From contig JARFIW010000139.1 in NCBI GenBank assembly GCA_036346225.1, positions 7,998,001 to 8,062,000 of the forward strand: DNA of 64,000 bases, read 5' to 3'. Position 1 is the first letter of the stretch. The number at the start of each line of letters is the position of its first letter. Below are positions 22,591 through 32,001 of the stretch, piece after piece. The translations under genes were made by a program, and so were the position numbers. Under the pieces are notes generated by a model. It saw only the letters and a program-made list of their open reading frames with translations. It had not been told where the DNA came from and did not search any database. The DNA comes from Platerodrilus igneus (Eukaryota > Arthropoda > Insecta > Coleoptera > Lycidae).

Positions 22591-23157
22591 ATGGATCGTG
22601 CACTCGGCACCCTGATTTGGACCGTAATTTTCAAACTCATAGTACCCAATTTCATCTTTTAATGGTGTAAAAACGTTTGTTAACAATTCGTATTTCGGTT
22701 GATATAAACTTTTCGAAAATACATAGACATTTTGGAATCTAAGACCGTTCTCGTGCAAGATCAGAGATATTAAAGCGTTTGTTTTTCCACAACTCGATGG
22801 TCCCGCGAATACAGCTCGTATGTTAGATGGGAACAAAGGTCCATGTTTATCATCCTCTTTTGCACTAGCAATAGCAAAGTTATCATAATTCTGCACAGGT
22901 ATTGTAATTTTTTGTTTCGCATTCGCCATATTGCTTCGAGTGTGTACCTGCTTTTGTTGCCGTTTGCGGTGATAGCTTAACGTCTCTTTCGGTATATTAT
23001 ATTTTCTGCTAATGGAGTAAATAGTTGATTTACCCAGTCGAACTTCTTCTATAGCTTTTTCTAACACTTCTTTACTGTATCCACTATTTCGTCTTCTTAT
23101 GTAATTGCGAACCATGCTAACCAATACTGGCGGAGGCAATTTCACCCTATGGGGCAA
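22579..23157 (-). CDS. Psq-type HTH fused to a Polinton-like packaging ATPase (truncated)
   Basis: A 192-codon frame. Residues about 30-64 form a Psq-type helix-turn-helix (KEVLEKAIEEVRLGKSTIYS ... IPKETL). From about residue 77 the protein resembles the FtsK/HerA-type genome-packaging ATPase of Polintons: Walker A loop GPSSCGKT at 119-126 after a hydrophobic strand (IRAVFAG), then NVYVFSKSLYQPKY. The Walker B half is missing, because the frame runs into the subterminal repeat and stops. Met77 could be the original ATPase start, the HTH having been added upstream. The first residues are encoded by a short direct repeat (23139-23206). The ATPase would have moved viral or transposon DNA into capsids; this copy should be inactive. 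Confidence 0.7.
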   Translation of the reverse strand: MPHRVKLPPPVLVSMVRNYIRRRNSGYSKEVLEKAIEEVRLGKSTIYSISRKYNIPKETLSYHRKRQQKQVHTRSNMANAKQKITIPVQNYDNFAIASAKEDDKHGPLFPSNIRAVFAGPSSCGKTNALISLILHENGLRFQNVYVFSKSLYQPKYELLTNVFTPLKDEIGYYEFENYGPNQGAECTIHAWS

Positions 23158-23206
23158 TTTTACTCTGATGCAATTTCACCCTATGGGGCAATTTCACTCT
23201 ATTCTG
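23139..23206. repeat. Short direct repeat around the ATPase frame start
   Basis: CAATTTCACCCTATGGGG followed by CAATTT(T/C)ACTCT occurs twice, about 36 bp apart. The first copy encodes the N-terminus of the HTH-ATPase frame, so that start is suspect. Confidence 0.75.
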
Positions 23207-23348
23207 ATGGAGGTAAATTCGCTCTAAAATAACTAGAACTTATTTACAGAGTGGGAGATGCTCACCATTCGGCAGATAAAAGTAAACTAATTAAATCAAA
23301 TTAATTCCTTGCTTTTATATTATTTTATTAAAAATATATACAAAATAT

Positions 23349-23849
23349 TTAATTGTGAATAAATCTATTAACAAGTTTCGTAAACGAATTATATTCAAAC
23401 ATAGAGTCATGTATAATTAAAGCATAAGCTTTCATCGACGGTTCAAAATTTCTTGAAGCTTCTAATTCCATTCTTACATCAACCGTTGCATCCTTGATGC
23501 TTTCAACTTGATGACGACAGTCGATTACAAAGACGGGTGAGTCCTTAAATCTGTTGTAGTCCATTAAACATTTATTTGACGATTTGTTCGGATAGTATTT
23601 TTCCATAAAAGATGCATAAGACAGGTACGCTGGCAAGTAGTCGATCTGCTCGAAATCCAAATTTAATCGACCTTGAGGGAATGCCTGAGAGTTTAAAAAC
23701 ACTTTAACATTGGTTATATTGGCATTCGTAAAGCTCGTAGCACTTTCTTCTTTCCTGTCGTACTTCCCATTTTGCAGCACCAGTAATATCCACCGAGCCT
23801 TCTCTGTTTCGTTCGATACTTTAATGGAGATTTCCGTAATTAAAATCAT
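23349..23849 (-). CDS. Capsid-like protein, C-terminal part (Polinton/adintovirus type)
   Basis: A 166-codon frame reading NVKVFLNSQAFPQGRLNLDF, then YLPAYLSYASFMEKYYPN, PVFVIDCRHQVESIK, VDVRMELEASRNF and YALIIHDSMFEYN. Composition rich in beta-strand residues and this motif order resemble the second half of the double-jelly-roll major capsid protein found in Polinton-like elements; this is a family-level judgement without a search. The first half is missing: a stop lies about ten codons upstream of the chosen Met. It lies 190 bp upstream of the ATPase-like gene in the same orientation, a pairing typical of the structural module. If correct, it would have been a shell protein. Confidence 0.5.
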   Translation of the reverse strand: MILITEISIKVSNETEKARWILLVLQNGKYDRKEESATSFTNANITNVKVFLNSQAFPQGRLNLDFEQIDYLPAYLSYASFMEKYYPNKSSNKCLMDYNRFKDSPVFVIDCRHQVESIKDATVDVRMELEASRNFEPSMKAYALIIHDSMFEYNSFTKLVNRFIHN

Positions 23850-24465
23850 TTCTTGGGTAATATTTTTCGCAAATTACCCCTTGTTAAGAGACATGTAAAA
23901 AATATATTTCAAATATAGCCTGTTTTAATATGCTTGGAAAGGTCAAGTTTCTGCCCTTGGTGCTTTTACGCTAAAGATTTCATTTTAAATATGGAGCGTT
24001 TTTTGGTTTAGATATTGTTGTAGTTTAAATTTTATTTACGCATATATCTAAAATACGAATCCTTCCCAAAGCCTGTTTTTGCAATATGGCCTGTGCGTCT
24101 AAAATTTGTTATGCAGGGCTGACGAATGTTTGTCAATCGTCCAAGCACCTCATCGTTTTATACCCTACAGCAATAGTTGATGTATTTTAGCAGCTTTTAG
24201 TTTGCCAATACCTCTATTTAAAGCCATGTAATTATCGCGATTTAATGTAACGTTGTTTTACCACATATCTTAGGGTTAATAAACATTTTTGAAATTTTCC
24301 ATAAACAATATGAAAGTAGAGCGTTTGGTGAAAGGGTATCAAAGTCGATGGTCGTGTAACAGGATTTATGTTGATTGGAAAAGATCTGTCAATTCGTATA
24401 AGTGTGGCCTGGAGTTTCTAGTTCAAAATATCTGTTTCAACTTCCGAAGAACGATGTACAAGCAG

Positions 24466-24625
24466 GTAAGTCTTTTTAGTTTAAAATTATTATTCTTGCA
24501 TCAAGACGCAGAATTATGTCTTTTACATTTTAAAAGTCATATTTCGGTCTTACCTCATAAGTGATTTAATTGTAATATTTAAATTTCCGCCCTAATTTTT
24601 AACACTTTATTTTCTTATTTGCCAG
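24466..24625 (+). other. Probable intron in the 5' untranslated region of the small OB-like gene
   Basis: A strong donor (AAGCAG then GTAAGT) at 24466 and an acceptor (TTCTTATTTGCCAG) ending at 24625 bound 160 nt; the ATG of the next gene is 12 bases past the acceptor. Confidence 0.5.
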
Positions 24626-24637
24626 CTCATATAAAAT

Positions 24638-24935
24638 ATGGATTTTACGAAATTAAATGCGGATATGAAGCGTAAAACTACAATAAGCGCTTCCGAGCTT
24701 ATCACCGATAGAAAATATCGTGTCTTAGGAGTCAGGTCTGTGTCAACAAAGTATGGGGATCGTGCTATTGTTGAAAGCGATGATTTTTGTGTTTTTACCA
24801 GAGTGCTTTTTCAACTACTTAAAACTTGATGGAATAAAAACCTTCAGCGAGCTAATTGATGGTAAGAAATATGTTTATATGATTAGCTGGGGTACAGTCG
24901 GTGCAACAGTAAACATAGACTTTGAATTAGACTAA
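24638..24935 (+). pseudogene. Small OB-fold-like protein gene with one frameshift
   Basis: The frame starts MDFTKLNADMKRKTTISASE and continues YRVLGVRSVSTKYGDRAIVE, shifts by one base near 24793, then continues in the next frame as LPECFFNYLKLDGIKTFS and VYMISWGTVGATVNIDFELD to a stop at 24933-24935, about 98 residues in all. The pattern of a basic/hydrophobic strand, TKYGDRAIVE and a VFLP-like turn suggests an OB fold of the single-strand DNA-binding type, which would suit a self-replicating element; this is inference. It lies on the opposite strand to the ATPase and capsid-like genes and has a likely spliced leader. Confidence 0.5.
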
Positions 24936-25259
24936 AATTAACATTTTCTCATTTGCGGAATTTTTTGCCGATCTATGTATCTTAACTGTATGCAAATTTG
25001 TGCTATTAATGGTTAGTATACCGAATAAACTGTATTAATGCTTATTATTATTTTCCAATGGGTTGTTAATAATAAATCCTGACGTTTTAGTTTATAAGCT
25101 ATAAGTTTTTTTCCCCACACCTCTCCACTAAGAGCTAGTTGAACCGAAAATAATGTGCTTGTGTTTAAACACCTATTTGCAAATAAATTGACATATGTCT
25201 TTTTTAGTTTATTGCCATGCTTATTGGTTTGCAGATTTATGTAAAAGTTGCTCGCTGGG

Positions 25260-25980
25260 AGAATTTGCAGATTCGGGGGACCCGGGGAAGGATGACGGGA
25301 GCCCGTCGGCCCGGCTCGGATGCCGAGTGCTCGATCCATACCCTCGGAGGCTAAGAATTTACCAAATGTGCGAATATTTGTCTGTCTCGGTCTAATACAT
25401 TACTTCTTATGGGAGTCCCTCCTTATAGGAATTAACATTGAGTTATGACGTCAAAGACCCTTGGAAATTAAGAATGTTTAGTCGAAGAAAACTCTTGTGC
25501 AATTTAGGCGAATATTTGCCAATTAAGGTTAAATGGTCCAGATCGGGGTGCTGAGAACAAGATCCGTGTCAGATCGGGGTGCTGAGCCCTCGCCTGCAGC
25601 TAAACAGTGCTTGATCGAAGAAAACTATTGTGCGAATTTAGATGGAAATACTATTACCAGATGTGCGATTGTCTGCCAATTAAGGTTAGATAACCCGGAT
25701 TGGGGTGCTGAGAACAAGATCCATACCAGATCGGGGTGCTGAGCCCTCGCCTGCAGCTAAACAGTGCTTGGTCGAAGAAAACTATTGTGCGAATTTTTGT
25801 TACCAGACGTACGAATATTTGCTAATACGGGCCTGCGGCTAAAAATGCTTAGTTGAAGAAAACTATTGTGCTAATTTTTGTTACCAGATATGCGAATATT
25901 TGTCTGTCTCTTTCTGATACATTACTCCTTATGGGAGTCCCTCCTTATGGGAATTAACATTGAGTTGTGACGTCAGAGGA
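25260..25980. repeat. Right subterminal tandem repeats of element beta
   Basis: Three to four units of GGTCGAAGAAAACTATTGTG, GCGAATTTTTGTTACCAGA and GCGAATATTTG, with two copies of a GATCGGGGTGCTGAG box, and an outer duplicate (25360-25460 and 25885-25980) sharing TCTGATACATTACT..., TTATGGGAGTCCCTCCTTAT and GAATTAACATTGAGTT. Inverted relative to 22365-22590. Confidence 0.85.
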
Positions 25981-26009
25981 GTAAGTGATAGCCCTGTATT
26001 TACCCTACT

Positions 26010-27017
26010 CACATAACCCGGTGCAATTCGTTTTGCATTTACATGCTATTAATTTAAGAAGCTCCTTGGGTGCAAGAGGATCAGCTGTGAGTACAGGCTG
26101 AAGGCACCCATCAAATTTTTTTTTCAGCCCCTATGATTTGCGGATCTTTCCTGTTGCCCAGCCACGTTTGAACTTAATGGTAAGGTCGCAACGAGTGCTG
26201 GACAGCAGCATTTGACGTTGGCGGCAGTGCAGGCAAACGCAATGTCTTCTTAGTCGCTGATTTTTTGTATGCATCGTATCGAAAGGTATCCAGAGTTGAA
26301 TTATTAGGATTCTTCGATCCGTATAAATACAGAAATAATAATTCCCCAGCGTTCTTTACGTCCGTAGCACTGAATGTTGCAGACATGAAAATATCGACGA
26401 TTGTTTGCAATTTTTCTTTTTTAAGTAAATTAAAAACCGCAATTTTGCCTTTTTGAAAAATTGCAGACGTCGTATCACATCCCCTGAAGGCATGAGCTAC
26501 TAAAATTGAAGCTTGCAAATTTTGTGTGCTTTGCAATTGCTGTGAAGAGAAGATTTGTTGCAAACTTGATCTTCTGAATGGCTTCAAAAAAAATATATTT
26601 CTATCAGATGACGTGAATGCAGTCAGCAGCACAAGAAGGTCCGCATCTTTTCCTACCACGATGATGGGTTGAATTTCTGAAGATCTTATCGCAGTTGGGA
26701 TGATAAGAACGTCGGCGTCGCTGGTCGCTTGTTCTACACGAAATCCGTCCATTTCAAACGACTTTTTAAGCAGAGCTATTAGTCTCGATTTATTACCGTT
26801 ATGACGTAGAAATGTATCTTGAGCAGTTGTTGCAATCATGTGCTGTTGAAACATTTTTTCCAGGCAAACATCTCTTCTTACTTATTCAATTCTTTTTGTG
26901 CTATTGGAAATGTCATCGTAGCTATCGAAAACTATGCAGTGTTTTCCATAATGCTGTTTAACAGGATTCACATACATAGCACAAAGATTTTTGTACGTTG
27001 TATTGATAATCCATAGA
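26010..27017 (-). pseudogene. Transposon-associated PIN/FEN-like nuclease gene, main part
   Basis: A 226-codon open frame (26174-26854) with DADVLIIPTA (residues 46-55), VVGKDADLLVLL (66-77) and HAFRGCDTTSAIF (121-133). The acidic residues at DAD, KDAD and GCD are placed like the metal-binding Asp residues of PIN/FEN-type nucleases. In the same frame upstream, past one TAA at about 26884, it continues as CIVFDSYDDIS and TYKNLCAMYVNP until 27017, where element gamma begins. Downstream, after a frameshift at about 26172, it continues as VQTWLGNRKDPQIIG, then LAPKELLKLIACKCKTNCTG up to 26010, where element beta begins. I recognise this as a protein common in invertebrate transposon-rich DNA but cannot name the parent transposon. 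Confidence 0.6.
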
Positions 27018-27239
27018 AGTAGATGTAATACAGGCTAATCATGACCTCTTTTCCACCAGCATCCTCATTTCCACACACATCTGGACCAAATTTACATGTA
27101 AATTTCCATAAGGAGGAGAGCTAGGCGGAGAGCAAAGAAGGATTCCCTCCTTGCTCGGACACCCCCACATCAACCATTTTGATTACGTCACACCCGCCTT
27201 CTTTCCATCCGCAAGATAAATCTTTCTCCACATTTCCAC

Positions 27240-28300
27240 CCACGAGATAAATCTATCTTGTTTGGTATCAATTAATATTAGATTTTTCTCAGCTACCTGA
27301 ATTTCTAGGAATTTTTAGATAGCATCATCCCCCAGGGAGCTACCCTCATTTTAAGATTTTTTACCGGTAGCGATTTCTGACCGTCCATATAAATTTTTTA
27401 GCCATGCGATACAGCAAATTAGTGTAGAATTTTTACGCACAATCCGAATCTGCAAACAGATTTAAAATCCGATCACCCCCTAATCGTTTTACACACATAC
27501 CCTCTGCGAGATAAATTTTTCTCTACATTTCCACCCACGAGATAAATGCACCTTGTTTGGTATCAATTAATATCAGATTTTTCTCAGCTATCCGAATTTC
27601 TAGAAATTTTTAGATAGCATCATCTTCCAGGGAGCTACCCTCATTTTAAGATTTTTTACCGGTAGCGATTTCTGACCGTCCATATAAATTTTTTAGCCAT
27701 GTGATACAGCAAATCAGTCTAGAATTTTACGCACAATCCGAATCTGCAAACAGATTTAAAATCCGATCACCCCCTAATCGTTTTACACACATACCCTCTG
27801 CGAGATAAATATTTCTCTACATTTCCACCAACGAGATAAATGCACCTCGTTTGGTATCAATTAATATCAGATTTTTCTCAGCTATCCGAATTTCTAGGAA
27901 TTTTTTAGATTGCGTCATTCCCCAGGGAGCTACCATCATTTTAAGAATTTTTTATCAACTGATTTTTTTAATCACCCCATATATACTTTTTAGGGGGTTC
28001 GAGACACGGATTCATGTTGCTGTTTTACGCAAAATCCGAATCTGTAAACAGATTTAAAATCGGGGCAGCCCCTTACCGTTTTACACACATACGCTCTAGC
28101 GAGCATATAAAAGATTATTTCTTGTTTCTTTCGAGATAAATCTATCTTGTTTGGGATCAATTAATATTAGATTTTTTTCAGCTATCCGAATTTCTAGGAA
28201 TGTTTCAGATTATATCATTCCCCACAGAGGTACCCTCATTTTAAGATTTTTTTACCAACAGCGATTTCTAATCACCTCTCCTTTTTAACATCTAGAGTCC
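27240..28300. repeat. Left array of about 295-bp satellite-like units (gamma)
   Basis: Four tandem units begin at the word CGAGATAAAT near 27243, 27538, 27830 and 28128 (spacing about 292-298). Each contains GGTATCAATTAATAT, GAATTTCTAG, GGGAGCTACC, TTTTAAGA and AATCTG(C/T)AAACAGATTTA. Neighbouring units are very similar, indicating recent tandem amplification. Confidence 0.9.
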
Positions 28301-28660
28301 TTTAACCAAACACTTAGAGGTATTAACACAAAGAAATTACGCATACAAAAGTTGAATAATTTATTTTATCCGATTTACAGTTTAATAAACTAATAAAATA
28401 CAATTGTTACATTGCAGAGGATAACATTATTTTATTTTCTTCGTGTAGCCGAATCCAAGCAGTTGAAAGTAACCTGTAACAAAAAAGAGATTAATGGGTT
28501 GTTTAAAAAGAGAGGAAACGTGTTTTCGGTCATAAGACATATTGTCGTCAATCTAACAATATGTTTTACCGTCCAGCGACATCGCGTGGAAGTAAACCCA
28601 TGCCGCCGGGGGCGAGGGAATTATTAAGAATGAGGATGGTGGGTATGTCTTATAACTAAC
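28301..28660. repeat. Copy of the polymerase 3' flank of the Polinton-like family
   Basis: Homologous to 59850-60200 and, in part, 12600-13300: TTACAGTTTAATAAACTA, GTGTAGCCGAA, AACCTGTAACAAAA, TATTGTCGT, GTTTTACCGTCCAGCGACA and ATGCCGCCGGG. It stops just short of where the polymerase stop codon would lie. Confidence 0.85.
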
Positions 28661-29464
28661 TTACATACTACTATATACTGTGGTGAAATTTTGGAGTTAA
28701 GGAACTGTATTCTGGAAGAAGATTGGGCTCGTTCCAATAAGATTAGAATTTAGGATAGATTATAATATAGAAAATGGTATGTAGGGAAAATATAAAACTA
28801 CAATATAGAGATAGCTAAGAAAGGTTACCTAGGAAATAAATAAAGGAGGAAGAGGCAATTTTTCAATAAGTTTTTGACGCGAATAGTCCCAATTAAAAGT
28901 TTTCCTAAATATTATTATTATTATTAGAGAAGTATATTATAATGCTGATTTAAATTAACATAAACAATATTGAGTTATGAAGAATAGTTAATTATCGAAT
29001 TAGATTAAATTGATTTATATTAAAAGAAGAAAGTTCATTTGTATTTAGAAGTCTGTTTTCATGAAGTTAATGTCATTATCAGAAAAAAAGAAAATAAAAA
29101 TCAATTAAAAACGTCAAGTCTTGTGGCATTAAAACCATTTTAAAAGACATTACAGAGAATAAGTGTCAAAACTATATTTGATAAAAAACAAGGATAAAGT
29201 TTGTGAACATTTTAAAAGAGACTGTCAGTATATGTCAAGAAAACAAAATTGGAATAGAAATAAGTTTTAGAAGAACCTAAACTCTACGTCTACAGTATCA
29301 AAAATTTCAAAGAAGTAAAAGGATCTAAAAATATTTCTGAAGTAAGAAGAATTAAAAATCTCCAAAATTATGCAGGGAAAAGTTTACATTAATTATTTAT
29401 TGTAATAGAATATAAAAAAAAATTAGCACAGTAATTATTCTATATAGTTTTATCATTATACAGA
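28661..29464. other. AT-rich filler of element gamma, no gene
   Basis: Strongly A-rich on the plus strand with no conserved frame. It separates the two inverted satellite arms. Confidence 0.5.
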
Positions 29465-30130
29465 TCTGTTGGTAAAAAAAATCTTAAAATGAGGGTAGCT
29501 CCATGGGGAATGATACAATCTGAAACATTTCTAGAAATTCGGATAGCTGAGAAAAATCTAATATTAATTGATACCAAACAAGATAGATTTATCTCGAAAG
29601 AAACAAGAAATAATCTTTTATATGCTCGCTAGAGGGTATGTGTGTAAAACGGTAAGGGGTTGCCTTGATTTTAAATCTGTTTGCAGATTTGGATTTTGCG
29701 TAAAACAGCAAGATGAATCCGTATCTCGAACCCCCTAAAAAATATATAAGGGGTGATTAAAAAACCAGTAGGTAAAAAATTCTTAAAATGAGGGTAGCTT
29801 CCTGGCGGGATGATGTAATCTGGAAAATTCCTAGAAATTCGGATAGCTGAGAAAAATCTGATATTAATTGATACCAAACAAAATTTATTTACACGTGGGT
29901 GAAAATGTGGAGAAAGATTTATCTCGCAGAGGGTATGTGTGTAAAACGATTAGGGGGTGGTCGAATTTTAAATCTGTTTGCAGATTTGGATTCTGCGTAA
30001 AATTCTAGACCAATTTGATGTATTGCATGGCTAACAAATTTATAAGGACGGTCAGAAATCGCTACCTGTACAAAATGTTAAAATGAAGGTAGCTCCCTGG
30101 GGGGATGATGCTATCTTAAAAATTCGTAGA
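29465..30130. repeat. Right, inverted array of the same satellite-like units (gamma)
   Basis: Reverse-complement copies of the left array: TCTTAAAATGAGGGTAGCTC, GATAGCTGAGAAAAATCTAA and TAAATCTGTTTGCAGATTT recur at 29465-29760, 29775-30015 and 30060-30130. The last copy is cut short. Confidence 0.85.
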
Positions 30131-31965
30131 AACTCATATCGTTATTGCTATGATATCGCCGTACTCCGATGTATTTAACGTTCAGTTGCCTGCTGCTCGC
30201 CACCGCTCTGTGTCTCTAAATAACCTAGGATAAATTTTAGATTTCACACAATTTGTTTTATATGCCTCGATTAGCTCAGTTCAACCCCATACCGAGTGTA
30301 CAAAGATACGATAACAAATAAGTTTTTGTCCCATTTTCTTTAACGCTTCCGACCTGAATGAGGTAAACAAAATTAACCAAAATTTATATAATAATCAAAA
30401 TATGTATAATTTTTAGCTCCACAACCTATATACTATTATTCGCTATTTAAGAAAACCCCTGAATCAAAGTAACAATATAAATCAGTTTGTCCCCAAATTA
30501 TGATTTCCTTAAATCCGTTTAAAGCCAGCAAAAATAACTCTGCATACTAATGAAAATACGTTGAACTTTCAATGATCTTCTTTCTCTTTTTACGTAATTT
30601 CTACGTATCAACCAAAAATTTTTGATGACCCTTTACATAAATATCACAGTACATGCAAAATTTAGATGTTCAAAAAGAAATCAATGCCTTATTCTATTAA
30701 TGAATTTTATTTCTGACCTGTTGTTTTTCCCTGTTGAACAATTTTTAGAACTGCCGTTGCGTGCTGGTGACAAGTATCCTTGGATTGTTTTCAGTTAGTT
30801 TTCTTATTGATTTTGTTTGGTAGTTGTTTGCAGCTTGGTTAAACGCCAAGTATTTAGTTCAATTCTTAGTTCAATCCTCAGTTTAATATTTAGTTCAACC
30901 TTTAGTTTAATAGTTAGTTCAATATTTAATATAATACTTAGTTCAATACTTAGTGCCCTAAGTTAATAAAATATTAAAGATTATGTTTAATTAGAATTTT
31001 GGACTTACGTTTTTAAATGTCAACGGCGAATTTCTGTTGTATATTTGCACTAATATTTGAAATTATCAATCACCAACTTTCACTTGAATATTATTATTTA
31101 ATTTGATGGTTTAACTTAGCGTGTTGTCTTGTTTGAGAAAAGTAAAGAGCGTGCCTTGGTTGTATAAAGACTGACGCTCTATCAGCTCGTGCGCTATTTA
31201 AAGATACGCCCACTAGCTGTTATAATTGGTTTATCAAGTTAATCTTGTTGATTAAGACGTTGCACTTGCCCTATCGGGCAAGCCTTTGGATTTTCATAGA
31301 CCTACCATCCTAAATTTCGTCACAATACTTTTGCAAATCACGCAGACATCAAATTTTATATTGTGGATTCCGTTGACCATGAAACTTTGTACTTTCTCAA
31401 GCCACGTCTTTTTATTTGTATAAGAATTTATTATTTGAAGTCGCACGTAGTCAAACGTATGGTTCCTTATTTTTGTTTTCGTAATCTGTTGGGTTTATGT
31501 GTTGATTTTATATTAAAGATCACGTAGGCAAATTTTATAATGACGTCAAAAATGCGTTTATTTACTTCGTACGTTTATAAAACATGTTTGTTTTGAAAGA
31601 TGTGCTTATTGTGATCATTAATGCGTCGAGTTTAAAAAATTTCGTTTCATTTTTGTTTGACTTTCGATGTTGCTGATGCGTACTTATTTAAAGTTTGTGT
31701 ATGCATTGCTATTCTTAAAAATGAATTGGATTGCGTACAAAGTTATTTATCTTACCAAATGTGATTGAATTCTTGAAGAATGAGCTTCCTTTCACTGACT
31801 AAAGTTGGTTGTGAATTTTATATAGTGTGTTTGATATTTGCTTTTTGTATAATTGGCGAATGGCCTACTTTTTATGATAAAAATGTTACTAGACTTCGGT
31901 GTTGTTTACATGGAGTGTACAACCCTTGTGACCCTATATACCCCTAAATAACCCTATTATCATAG

Positions 31966-31974
<9 letters not shown>
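30131..31974. other. No gene recognised
   Basis: AT-rich with no domain. It contains the TTAGTTCAAT minisatellite described separately and, at 31860-31974, an inverted copy of the start of the 2-kb LTR-like unit. Confidence 0.4.
30845..30960. repeat. Minisatellite based on TTAGTTCAAT
   Basis: About nine imperfect units of (A/T)TTAGTT(C/T)AAT in series. Confidence 0.8.

Positions 31975-31999
<25 letters not shown>

Positions 32000-32001
<2 letters not shown>

Larger units (their letters stand above)
22148..26009. mobile_element. Polinton/Maverick-like element beta, 3.86 kb deletion derivative
   Basis: Left end AGTAGGTAATATGG at 22148; right end, read inward on the minus strand, AGTAGGGTAAATACAGGG from 26009. 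Flanking hexamers are CACATG (22142-22147) and CACATA (26010-26015), a 6-bp target duplication with one change, as known for Polintons. The element splits a reading frame that can be followed on both sides. It carries a packaging-ATPase-like gene, a capsid-like gene, a small OB-like gene and inverted subterminal repeats, but no polymerase or integrase, so it is non-autonomous. Confidence 0.85.
27018..30130. mobile_element. Polinton-like element gamma: non-coding, satellite-armed, right end lost
   Basis: The left terminus AGTAGATGTAATACAGG starts where the nuclease frame stops being readable, and aligns with the other AGTAG ends up to CCAGCATCC. Inside: a left array of about 295-bp units, a segment homologous to the sequence just downstream of the polymerase gene of delta (28300-28660), an AT-rich filler, and an inverted array. 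The inverted array breaks off at about 30130 before the terminus would be reached, so the right end is missing. No coding sequence remains. Confidence 0.7.
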
